From Salinivirgaceae bacterium (lineage in GTDB: Bacteria; Bacteroidota; Bacteroidia; Bacteroidales; Salinivirgaceae): a DNA stretch of 44,867 nt. The stretch is from assembly GCA_002869335.1 (NCBI GenBank), contig PKTE01000213.1, forward strand, positions 1 to 44,867, in the 5' to 3' direction. The notes below the pieces were generated by a model. That model searched no databases. It was given only the letters and a program-made list of their open reading frames with translations, and was not told where the DNA came from. Positions within the stretch are counted from its first letter, which is position 1. Each line of letters starts with the position of its first letter. This document shows positions 31,205 to 39,064 of the stretch, piece after piece. A program made the position numbers and the translations under genes.

Positions 31205-31921
31205 TTATTCAACAAAGATAAGCAAGGTAACCATTTTTGAGTTTAGTTTTTGGTAGAAGTTTGAATATTCTGTATTTTCATACTTGATCATATTCATCAT
31301 ACCCCATGAAAATCGTAACTCTGTAGCTAATTTGAAGAATGGGAAATAATAGTCGATCCCCACACCAGCTTCTATATAAAAATCTTGATTTTGTAATCGA
31401 ATTTTTGGACTTTCTTCTTCTTTAATTTTCTTACGTGCTTCAAGGTCCCAGGTATAGTTTCCACCGAACAGCAAATATGGCCTCCAGTTATTCAACCTTT
31501 TTGATCTATATTTCACATACAAAGGAAACGAAAGCAAAGTTGACTCAATCTTCATCACATGGGTTCTGATAGCAGTATCATTTCCATTGATCTCATTATG
31601 ACGGTAATGTAAATCGCGCTGTCCAAAGGCCAAGCCAGGGATAAAACGAAGATCGAAGTTATCGCCCAATCTCATATTACCAACCATATGGATATTAAAT
31701 CCAGGGCGATCATAACCTTCTACTGAATATACACTATCAAATTGTGTTAAAAGTTTTGAATCGGGAATAATTTTAAAATCCATTTGATTATAACCCACTG
31801 CAAACCCAAAATGAAACGGATATTTATCATAATTAGGCTTGTTCCACGCATGTCGTCTCTCCTGAGCATTGGCCAGAACAGTAAGTAATAAAAGAAATAT
31901 GATTATCTCAAATCGCTTCAT
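31205..31921 (-). CDS. porT: PorT-family outer-membrane protein, type IX secretion
   Basis: 238 residues with a clear signal peptide (about 1-19, ending ANAQ) and a beta-barrel-like body rich in alternating aromatic strands, ending in the aromatic/acidic LLIFVE. Length, start and position match PorT/SprT, an outer-membrane component needed for type IX secretion and gliding in Bacteroidota; porT beside ubiE is a known arrangement. The rest of the secretion system is not in the window. It lies between ubiE (39 bases) and the flavoprotein gene. Confidence 0.85.
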   Translation of the reverse strand: MKRFEIIIFLLLLTVLANAQERRHAWNKPNYDKYPFHFGFAVGYNQMDFKIIPDSKLLTQFDSVYSVEGYDRPGFNIHMVGNMRLGDNFDLRFIPGLAFGQRDLHYRHNEINGNDTAIRTHVMKIESTLLSFPLYVKYRSKRLNNWRPYLLFGGNYTWDLEARKKIKEEESPKIRLQNQDFYIEAGVGIDYYFPFFKLATELRFSWGMMNMIKYENTEYSNFYQKLNSKMVTLLIFVE

Positions 31922-31960
31922 AATGATTAAAACGTAATTGCTGTAAATTATTGTGCGAAT

Positions 31961-32692
31961 TTACTTAATTCCCTGATACATGCAAGCCACTCCAAATGTT
32001 AAAACCTTATAATCACAACTTTGGAATCCAGCTTGCTCCATTAATTGGATAAAATTTTCTCTTTCGGCAAAAGCCTCCACTGACTCTGGCAAATAAGTAT
32101 ATGCTCTATTATTTCCAGAAAACAGGCGACCAAGAAATGGTAAAATAAATTTAAAATAAAACCTAAAGAACATTGCAAATGGCCCTTTTCGAGGCTTCGA
32201 GAACTCTAAAATAATTAATTTCCCACCTGGTTTTAGCACTCTGTACATTTCAGACAAACCTTTTGGAACATCTTCAAAGTTACGAACGCCAAATGCAGCA
32301 GTAACAGCATCAAACTGAGTTGCATCAAATTGTAAATTCTCAGCATCTGCGATTGAAACATTAATTCTATCCGAAAGCTTTCTTTTTTCAATTTTAATTT
32401 GGGCTTTTTCCAACATGACAGCTGCAATGTCTGTCGCCTCTACCTTTAGATTAGGCATTCTCATTGCTGCAGCAATTGCTAAATCACCAGTACCAGAGGC
32501 CACATCAAGCATCCTCTTTGGGTCTTTTTTCTTAAGCTCTTTAACTACCTTTTTTCGCCATGACTTATCAATTCCAAGCGATAAAAAGTGATTCAGAAAA
32601 TCGTACTTAGGCGCAATATGATTGAACATTCCGGCAACCTGTTCCTTTTTTGAGAGCCTGTTTTTATATGGGGTTACAGTATTATCCTTCAA
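31961..32692 (-). CDS. ubiE: Demethylmenaquinone methyltransferase (UbiE/MenG)
   Basis: 243 residues. It performs the last, SAM-dependent methylation in menaquinone synthesis. Motifs are the UbiE signature [17 protein letters not shown] (about 30-46), SAM motif [13 protein letters not shown] (about 61-72), and [17 protein letters not shown] (about 146-162). The start codon appears to be TTG at 32692: an in-frame TAG lies 12 bases upstream and the next ATG is at codon 22, inside the conserved region. It overlaps the end of purL by 11 bases, so translation is probably coupled. Confidence 0.93.
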   Translation of the reverse strand: MKDNTVTPYKNRLSKKEQVAGMFNHIAPKYDFLNHFLSLGIDKSWRKKVVKELKKKDPKRMLDVASGTGDLAIAAAMRMPNLKVEATDIAAVMLEKAQIKIEKRKLSDRINVSIADAENLQFDATQFDAVTAAFGVRNFEDVPKGLSEMYRVLKPGGKLIILEFSKPRKGPFAMFFRFYFKFILPFLGRLFSGNNRAYTYLPESVEAFAERENFIQLMEQAGFQSCDYKVLTFGVACMYQGIK

Positions 32693-34910
32693 GATGCTGA
32701 GCTAATGTTTCCTGATATATTTTTTTGGCATCTGAAATAAATCCAAATGATTTATCGTCGATACGCAATTCACCTTTAGTTACATGACCTAATGCAGAAA
32801 ATGGAATATCCAGTTTCATTAATAAATCAATAAAAGCAGTCTCGTTTTCTTCTGAGCAGGTCACTACAATTCTACTTTGCGACTCACCGAATAAAAACGC
32901 ATCCGTACGAATCTCAGCATCAGTTGTAATATCAAATCCAAGGTTATTTGGAATTGATGACTCTACCAATGTAATATATAAACCACCATTAGAAACATCA
33001 TGAGCAGAATTAACCAGCTTATTATCAATTAACTGAAGTACTGCATCCTGAAGTTTATATTCGAAATCAATATTAAAATCTGGTGCAGGACTAGCTTCAA
33101 TTTCATGATAAGACACCAAATATTCTGATTGACCTATATCATTCTTAGATTTTCCTAACAGATAAATCATATCTCCTTTGTTTTTGAAATAAAGAGACAT
33201 GGTATCATCTTTATCTTCAATTAGTCCTAGCATACCAATAGTGGGTGTTGGATGAACAGGAACCTCAGTACCACTTATAGCACTTTGATTGTAAAAACTC
33301 ACATTACCTCCAGTAACTGGGGTGCCGAATTTCTCACAAGCTTTTCCCATTCCTTTGATGGCTCCAACAAATTGCCAGTATACTTCAGGATTATATGGAT
33401 TTCCAAAATTCAAACAGTTAGTAATAGCCAAAGGTTTAGCACCAGTACAAACTAAATTACGAGCAGCTTCACTTACGGCAATTGCAGTTCCAATTTCAGG
33501 ATCAGCTTTCACATAACGTCCATTACAATCAACTGAAAGCCCCAATGCACGATTAGTTCCTTTAAGATTAACTACTCCGGCATCAGCAGGACGGTTTGTG
33601 GTCATATTTTTTGTACCCACCATTGAATCATACTGTTCAATCACCCAACCTTTACCAACATTGTTAGGATGTTTGAGTAAGAAATCTGCAACCTCTTTTA
33701 AATCTTTTGGTTTTGGAACATCATCAATACTAAAGTTTAAATATTCCTGATAGTATTTTGGTTCTTTAAATTCACGATCATATTGTGGGGCACCACCGCC
33801 TAAAACTAAGGCAGATGCAGGTAAATTGGCAATTTGCTCACCTTTATAGCTAAAGTATAGTCGATCTTCGTCAATTACTTCACCGATAATTTCACAATTC
33901 AAATCCCATTTTTCAAAAACAGCTTCTACCTCAGCTTCACGTCCTTTATGTACGCAAATAAGCATACGCTCTTGACTTTCAGAAAGTAAAATCTCCCATC
34001 CTTCCATTTTTTGCTTACGCAATGGAACTTTAGAAAGATCGATACGCATACCACTATTTCCTTTCTCAGACATTTCTGAAGTAGAACAAATAATTCCGGC
34101 AGCTCCCATATCCTGCATACCAACTACTGCACCTGTTTTGGCTACTTCAAGTGTAGCCTCAAGCAGAAGTTTTTCCTGGAATGGGTCACCCACCTGGATT
34201 GAAGGTATATCATCAGCTGAATCTGCTGTAATATCTGCAGAAGCAAATGTAGCACCGTGAATACCATCTTTGCCAGTAGCTGATCCTACGATATAAATTG
34301 GGTTGCCAGCACCTTCAGCCTTTGCACTAATCATTTCACCTTTTTTCATAATACCCACACTCATTGCATTAACGAGTGGATTGGTATTATAACTTTTATC
34401 AAATACCACTTCTCCGCCAACTACAGGCACGCCAAATGCGTTACCATAATCACCAATTCCCTTCACAACACCTTTCATGTGCCATTTTGTACGGTCAAGT
34501 TTCAAATCACCAAAACGTAAACTATTTAATTGAGCAATTGGTCTTGCTCCCATCGTAAAAATATCACGATTAATTCCACCTACCCCAGTTGCAGCTCCCT
34601 GATAAGGCTCTACGGCGCAAGGGTGATTATGTGATTCTATTTTAAAGGCACAAGCTAAATCTCCACCTATATCAACTAATCCGGCATTCTCCTCACCAGC
34701 AGCTGCCAAAACAGCTTTACCTTCTTTAGGTAATTTCTTTAACCATTTTATTGAGTTTTTATATGCAGCATGTTCTGACCACATTACTGAAAAAATACTC
34801 AATTCGGTAAAGTTAGGTTCTCGGCCTAAAAACTTTTTTATTAATTCAAATTCCTCAGGTAATAATCCTAATGATTTAGCGGTATCCAGATCAACTTTAT
34901 TCTGTGCCAT
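32682..34910 (-). CDS. purL: Phosphoribosylformylglycinamidine synthase, small PurL form
   Basis: 742 residues, the short PurL that works with separate PurQ and PurS; no glutaminase domain is present. It makes FGAM from FGAR in purine synthesis. Motifs are [13 protein letters not shown] (about 43-55), [21 protein letters not shown] (about 89-109), [14 protein letters not shown], and the second half repeat with [10 protein letters not shown]. The first gene of a likely purL-ubiE-porT-flavoprotein operon; an exact -7 box precedes it. Confidence 0.96.
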   Translation of the reverse strand: MAQNKVDLDTAKSLGLLPEEFELIKKFLGREPNFTELSIFSVMWSEHAAYKNSIKWLKKLPKEGKAVLAAAGEENAGLVDIGGDLACAFKIESHNHPCAVEPYQGAATGVGGINRDIFTMGARPIAQLNSLRFGDLKLDRTKWHMKGVVKGIGDYGNAFGVPVVGGEVVFDKSYNTNPLVNAMSVGIMKKGEMISAKAEGAGNPIYIVGSATGKDGIHGATFASADITADSADDIPSIQVGDPFQEKLLLEATLEVAKTGAVVGMQDMGAAGIICSTSEMSEKGNSGMRIDLSKVPLRKQKMEGWEILLSESQERMLICVHKGREAEVEAVFEKWDLNCEIIGEVIDEDRLYFSYKGEQIANLPASALVLGGGAPQYDREFKEPKYYQEYLNFSIDDVPKPKDLKEVADFLLKHPNNVGKGWVIEQYDSMVGTKNMTTNRPADAGVVNLKGTNRALGLSVDCNGRYVKADPEIGTAIAVSEAARNLVCTGAKPLAITNCLNFGNPYNPEVYWQFVGAIKGMGKACEKFGTPVTGGNVSFYNQSAISGTEVPVHPTPTIGMLGLIEDKDDTMSLYFKNKGDMIYLLGKSKNDIGQSEYLVSYHEIEASPAPDFNIDFEYKLQDAVLQLIDNKLVNSAHDVSNGGLYITLVESSIPNNLGFDITTDAEIRTDAFLFGESQSRIVVTCSEENETAFIDLLMKLDIPFSALGHVTKGELRIDDKSFGFISDAKKIYQETLAQHLEG

Positions 34911-34942
34911 TTTGAATATTTATTATGGTGATTTTATGGGGG

Positions 34943-34950
34943 CAAACTTA
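34943..34950 (-). promoter_or_regulatory. Candidate -7 box for purL
   Basis: TAAGTTTG on the minus strand is an exact TAnnTTTG match and would give a leader of about 26 bases before the purL ATG. No PUR-box-like operator is evident. A -33 TTTG at normal spacing is not seen. Confidence 0.45.
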
Positions 34951-35046
34951 CTAATTTTTTTGCTATGGTCTTGAGTTTATTATTAACAAATTGGTAATAG
35001 AATAAATATTATAAATCAGTTCATGCGCTAATTTAAGTTCAAATTG

Positions 35047-35054
35047 TACTTTTG
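35047..35054 (+). promoter_or_regulatory. Candidate -7 box for the membrane protein gene
   Basis: TACTTTTG matches TAnnTTTG exactly and would start transcription near 35060, leaving about 12 bases before the ATG at 35073. It overlaps the alternative TTG start at 35052, which argues against that start. The box lies in the 162-base divergent region shared with purL. Confidence 0.5.
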
Positions 35055-35072
35055 TATAAAATAGAGTACAAA

Positions 35073-36407
35073 ATGGAAATTATATATTCCTTACCTTATT
35101 TAGCATTAATAATCTGGTTACTTCCTAAAGTGCCATTTTTCAAAAATAGCGGACTGACACCATTTACTATTCGAATTCTTTTTTCTCTAAAAGCAATTAC
35201 AGGAATAGGTTTAATTTTAATATACACATACTATTATCCAACTGGAAGTTCTGATATTTTTAATTATTTCAAAGATGGTAAAGTATTGCACAGCGCACTA
35301 GCGCATAGCCCATCGGACTATTTCAGAATGCTTTTAGGCATTAATGATCAGTCACCTCATTTGATGTATTATTACGATCAGATGAGTTTTTGGCTAAAAG
35401 AATTCAATTATGACATGTTTAATGATAACAGAACTGTAATTCGTTTTAATGCCATTGTGATGTTATTTTCGTTTAAAAACATATTTGTACATACCTATAT
35501 AATGAATGTATTAGCAATAACTGGTTTGATTGGAATATATCGTTTCTTAACTTCGACATTTAAATTCAACCGTGTAATTGTATTAATTTCTATAGCTCTA
35601 CCTCCATCATTACTTTTTTGGGGATCGGGTTTACTTAAAGAAGGTATCGTACTTTTTGCTCTTGGGATTTTAGTATTTGGATTAACACAATTAAGTAACA
35701 ATTCAAAATCTATCAGACCTTATATAACACTTTCATTTGCCCTTTTAATTTTTAGTGTTTCAAAGTTTTATGTTTTGCTCGCTATAAGCCCGGCGATGAT
35801 AAGTTTTTTTATCAATAAAAAAGTTCAAAAACCACTTCTTATATATTCAATTGTACATTTGATTTTATATGGCTCCATTTTTCTATTACCGATAATTGAT
35901 GCCTTCCCTAACATACCTCAAATAATAGCCAATAAGCAGAATGATTTTATAAATTTTGTTCATTCACTAAGTCATGTAGGTAGTTATATTGAAACACCCA
36001 GACTCACTAGTAATATTCTTGATTTTACATGGCAAGGCATAAGAGGTTTTTTTGTTACGTTGTTTCGGCCTCACATTTTTGAAGCACATAATTTTGCCGC
36101 CCTTCCTGCTGCTATGGAGAATATGCTTACCATAGGACTCATTGCTATCATCCCATTTTTCAGAAACAAGCAAATTAAAACTACTTACTTATTTTTTGGG
36201 ATAGCCTTTACGATAATTTTATTTGCATTGGCAGGAATGACAACGCCTGTATTGGGAGCCTTAGTTAGATATAAAATTCCTGCTCAGCCGTTCTTTTATG
36301 CTACTCTACTAATGTGTATTAATTGGAATGCCATTTTAGATAAAATAGGATACAAGCCAAATCTAACAAAGATTCAGGCTGCTGTTTTTACAACTAGCTC
36401 ATCATAA
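35073..36407 (+). CDS. Polytopic membrane protein of unknown function
   Basis: 444 residues from the ATG at 35073; a frame beginning with TTG at 35052 lies on the promoter box. I count about ten hydrophobic helices. A longer soluble loop (about 50-120) contains SSDIFNYFKDGKVL and the aromatic stretch HLMYYYDQMSFWLKEF, and LPPSLLFWGSGLLKEG (about 172-187) looks like a conserved membrane-edge motif. The general plan resembles EpsG/Wzy-like or GT-C membrane enzymes acting on lipid-linked sugars, but I find no diagnostic motif and do not assign a function. No polysaccharide genes are adjacent. The SDR gene follows in 34 bases. Confidence 0.8.
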   Translation: MEIIYSLPYLALIIWLLPKVPFFKNSGLTPFTIRILFSLKAITGIGLILIYTYYYPTGSSDIFNYFKDGKVLHSALAHSPSDYFRMLLGINDQSPHLMYYYDQMSFWLKEFNYDMFNDNRTVIRFNAIVMLFSFKNIFVHTYIMNVLAITGLIGIYRFLTSTFKFNRVIVLISIALPPSLLFWGSGLLKEGIVLFALGILVFGLTQLSNNSKSIRPYITLSFALLIFSVSKFYVLLAISPAMISFFINKKVQKPLLIYSIVHLILYGSIFLLPIIDAFPNIPQIIANKQNDFINFVHSLSHVGSYIETPRLTSNILDFTWQGIRGFFVTLFRPHIFEAHNFAALPAAMENMLTIGLIAIIPFFRNKQIKTTYLFFGIAFTIILFALAGMTTPVLGALVRYKIPAQPFFYATLLMCINWNAILDKIGYKPNLTKIQAAVFTTSSS

Positions 36408-36412
36408 ATTCT

Positions 36413-36420
36413 TATCTTCG
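36413..36420 (+). promoter_or_regulatory. Possible -7 box for the SDR gene
   Basis: TATCTTCG matches TAnnTTTG at all fixed bases but one, in the 34-base gap before the SDR start. The gene may equally be read from the upstream promoter. Confidence 0.28.
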
Positions 36421-36441
36421 TTTAAAAATTAAACAATTATA

Positions 36442-37200
36442 ATGAATAAAATAGCACTAATAACCGGAGCAACAGCCGGAATAGGAGAAGCAACTGCAGT
36501 AAAGCTTGCAGATGAAGGATATAAGGTAATTATTACAGGTAGAAGAAAAGAAAGATTAAAAAAACTGGCTGAAAACATCCAACAATCATGCAATGTTGAG
36601 GTGCAGGTTTTAAACTTTGACATTAGAAACAAAGAGGAAGTTGATGCTGCCATTGACCAATTACCTGAAGAATGGAAAAATATTGATCTATTAGTTAACA
36701 ATGCCGGACTTGCAGCAGGGCTAAGTCATATATACGAAGGAAATATAAATGACTGGGAGCAAATGATTGATACCAATATTAAAGGCTTGCTTTATATCTC
36801 GCGAAAAATAATGCCGCTTATGGTAGAAAGAAAAACCGGACATGTAATAAATGTTAGCTCCATCGCAGGAAAAGAGGTATATGAAAATGGAAATGTGTAT
36901 TGTGCCTCTAAGCATGCAGTTGAAGCTATCACAAAAGGTATGCGTTTGGATGCTCTAAAGCATGGAATTAGAGTAAGCTCTGTAAGCCCGGGAATGGTTG
37001 AAACAGAATTCTCAATGGTGCGTTTCAAAGGAGACGAAGAGAAAGCTTCAAATGTTTACAAAGGATTGCAGCCGTTAAAAGCTGAAGATATTGCAGAGAC
37101 AATTGTTTGGATTGCCATGAGACCTGCACATGTTAACATAAACGATGTATTAATTATGCCCACGGCTCAGGCTAATTCAACGAATACAATTAAAGAATAA
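36442..37200 (+). CDS. Short-chain dehydrogenase/reductase (classical SDR, YdfG-like)
   Basis: 252 residues. The nucleotide motif is TGATAGIGEA (about 8-17), followed by GRRKERL, whose basic residues suggest NADP(H). NNAG lies near 85-88, the catalytic Ser in VSSIAG (about 140) and the catalytic YxxxK in YCASK (about 153-157). SPGMVETEF follows. It resembles the YdfG group that oxidises serine and 3-hydroxy acids or reduces malonic semialdehyde, but the substrate is inferred only from overall similarity. It converges on the DUF2490 gene with one base between stop codons. Confidence 0.93.
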   Translation: MNKIALITGATAGIGEATAVKLADEGYKVIITGRRKERLKKLAENIQQSCNVEVQVLNFDIRNKEEVDAAIDQLPEEWKNIDLLVNNAGLAAGLSHIYEGNINDWEQMIDTNIKGLLYISRKIMPLMVERKTGHVINVSSIAGKEVYENGNVYCASKHAVEAITKGMRLDALKHGIRVSSVSPGMVETEFSMVRFKGDEEKASNVYKGLQPLKAEDIAETIVWIAMRPAHVNINDVLIMPTAQANSTNTIKE

Positions 37201-37201
37201 G

Positions 37202-37885
37202 TTACAATTTAAAATAAAAGGCGCTTGCCAAAAATATTGCATGGGACTCCGATGGGAGTCCTATTTTCATATAGCGATATTGCAATTGCAGCTGAATTTT
37301 ATTGATTTTCTCCAACTTCCAGCCCATACCAGCTCCTAGGCGATTTTCAAAGTCATGCTCTTTAGCTGTTACATTAGCTAGCAACTCATTTGAAGCTATA
37401 AAATATGCCTCTTTAAGATTTAACTTTTCACCATTGAGGGGAAAATCAATACTTAAGCGATACCGAAAACGATTTTTATAAGTATCAGCATAAATTCGCT
37501 GTTCGGATCGCAGACGATTTGAAATTCTGTATTTTAGAAATTTAAAATAAAAAGCATATTGTTGCATAAATCGGTGCTCATTTTCAACTTCAGGTCGGAA
37601 TAAATCATCGCCACCAAACAAATAGCCTCCGCCCACCTTTGAAAAATTAAATAAAGACCGATCAATAGATACAGCACTTTCCATTTTTTGGAGAATTACA
37701 GGTTGATCATTCTCTATAATTTGCCTAAAAGTAACCGATCCCTGGATTCTCCATAAATTATTCAACTTTTTGCTGATTGAAAGTTTAGGTTCCCAATAAT
37801 AATCCGGTTGCTGAGCATAAACAATAAACACAGCAAGCATAAATAAAACTAAAATAAAAAAACGTTTAATATAAAATATTATCAT
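37202..37885 (-). CDS. DUF2490 family secreted or outer-membrane protein
   Basis: 227 residues with a signal peptide (about 1-25, ending VYAQQ) and a body of amphipathic strands (YYWEPKLSISKKLNNLWRIQG at the start, RLRSEQR, RYRLSIDFPL, LQLQYRYMKIGLP near the end). The pattern fits DUF2490, small beta-barrel-like proteins of Bacteroidota and others with no known function. The start overlaps the upstream gene by 20 bases, suggesting translational coupling. Confidence 0.78.
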   Translation of the reverse strand: MIIFYIKRFFILVLFMLAVFIVYAQQPDYYWEPKLSISKKLNNLWRIQGSVTFRQIIENDQPVILQKMESAVSIDRSLFNFSKVGGGYLFGGDDLFRPEVENEHRFMQQYAFYFKFLKYRISNRLRSEQRIYADTYKNRFRYRLSIDFPLNGEKLNLKEAYFIASNELLANVTAKEHDFENRLGAGMGWKLEKINKIQLQLQYRYMKIGLPSESHAIFLASAFYFKL

Positions 37886-38456
37886 CTCCTTGCTGTTTAA
37901 AAATCCGCTTGTCTATATACTGCCCTAAACTATCAAAATGAAACTCATACATTGCAGGACTTCCATCCTCATGTTTCACCGCTATTTCAATCTCATATGA
38001 AATATTGAAGTTTTGTGTATCTTCATTAAATAGAGAATTTAATTGCTCTAAAGTAATACTAGGATGTTTATATTGAACCTGTATTTTTTTAATCTTGTGT
38101 TTTATAAAATTATCGTTCAAGTATTTATGGATATTAGATTTGATCTCATTAGAGAATTCTTTATGCGCAATTAACATTTCAACATCTTCAAATAATCCTT
38201 CCCTGCTAAACTCCACACTATATAAAGATTTGTTTTTTTTGAACTTAACTTCATAGGAAGTATCAGCATTATTAACTTCTATATAATATTTTATTCGTTT
38301 TGCATTGGAAAGTTGTGATTGAATTACGGCTAGTGCATTTTGAGGAAATAATTCTGCATCAATTTGTTTCTCTATTTCATTTTTTACAGATACCTGGGCA
38401 ATAGAATTATCTGAAAAAACAATTAGAAATATAATTAAGAATGCCAATAGTTTCAT
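37866..38456 (-). CDS. Secreted protein of unknown function, PepSY-like
   Basis: 196 residues. A signal peptide (about 1-20, ending SIAQ) is followed by an alpha/beta body rich in Lys and charged strands. Two halves look similar in plan: YYIEVNNADTSYEVKFKKN and YEIEIAVKHEDGSPAMYEF each lead into a helix, reminiscent of the repeated PepSY/BLIP-like domains that Bacteroidota secrete. This resemblance is by eye only. It overlaps the DUF2490 gene by 20 bases, so the two products may act together at the envelope. Confidence 0.7.
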   Translation of the reverse strand: MKLLAFLIIFLIVFSDNSIAQVSVKNEIEKQIDAELFPQNALAVIQSQLSNAKRIKYYIEVNNADTSYEVKFKKNKSLYSVEFSREGLFEDVEMLIAHKEFSNEIKSNIHKYLNDNFIKHKIKKIQVQYKHPSITLEQLNSLFNEDTQNFNISYEIEIAVKHEDGSPAMYEFHFDSLGQYIDKRIFKQQGDDNILY

Positions 38457-38497
38457 ATTTGTTTGCTTAATGAATAATTTGGAGTGATATCACAATT

Positions 38498-38505
38498 GAA
38501 AAGTA
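38498..38505 (-). promoter_or_regulatory. Possible -7 box for the secreted-protein pair
   Basis: TACTTTTC on the minus strand matches TAnnTTTG except for the last base. It lies between the V-ATPase terminator and the gene start at 38456. Confidence 0.25.
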
Positions 38506-38527
38506 CTTTTTGTTTTAACGAGCCAAT

Positions 38528-38559
38528 AAAAAAAGACGATGCATAAAACACATCGCCTT
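38528..38559 (-). terminator. Terminator of the V-type ATPase operon
   Basis: On the minus strand GGCGATG and CATCGTC (plus 38551-38557 and 38535-38541) form a 7-bp stem with one G-U pair, extended by A-T pairs, with a nine-base loop and seven T (38528-38534). It lies 26 bases after the ntpK stop. Confidence 0.8.
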
Positions 38560-38583
38560 CCAATTTATCTATTCTTTTTTTTG

Positions 38584-39051
38584 CTATGCTGTTGGAATTC
38601 CACCCATTCCGAATACCATTGCCAACAGTGCAACTGTCTCGATGATACCCATGGCGGCAATATACATACCGTCACCTTGTTTATCGTTAACGGCTAGGTT
38701 TGAACAAGCAGCAGCACCTGCTTTACCCTGCATAATAGCAGAAGCAGCAATTGCGATACCTACAAACATTGCCCAAATCATTTGATTCATATAGCTATCA
38801 GGGCTAAGGTTTGCTCCAATCATAGCATTCATAAAAATCATACCGTAAATAACCTGGCTAAGTGGCATACCAACCATTGCCAATGCTAATGAAGGAAGTT
38901 TTTTACCATCCTTGATTGATTGTTTCCATAATCCCATTGCTCCCTGAGCAGCGATACCTGTACCAATGGCCGATCCCACGCCGGCAATACCTAAAGCTAT
39001 GGCGTGTCCGCCAAATCCGGTTACTGATGTTAACAATACTGATAATGTCAT
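38584..39051 (-). CDS. ntpK: V-type ATP synthase proteolipid subunit K
   Basis: 155 residues, four membrane helices as two hairpins, the V-type rotor ring subunit. Only the second hairpin has the ion-binding acid, Glu138 in GIIETVALLA. Ser65-Gln66 (PLSQVIYG) and Gln108 (IMQGKAGAA) line up by eye with Thr64, Gln65 and Gln110 of the Enterococcus hirae sodium-binding ring, where Glu139 is the carboxylate. This suggests sodium coupling, though not proven. Last gene of the operon. No Shine-Dalgarno sequence precedes it, unlike ntpI. Confidence 0.95.
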   Translation of the reverse strand: MTLSVLLTSVTGFGGHAIALGIAGVGSAIGTGIAAQGAMGLWKQSIKDGKKLPSLALAMVGMPLSQVIYGMIFMNAMIGANLSPDSYMNQMIWAMFVGIAIAASAIMQGKAGAAACSNLAVNDKQGDGMYIAAMGIIETVALLAMVFGMGGIPTA

Positions 39052-39064
39052 AATTCTAAATTTA

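Noticed and set aside
31192-31215. Longer flavoprotein starting at 31215
   Set aside because: It overlaps porT and the added residues look unconserved; the ATG at 31191 begins a typical N-terminus.
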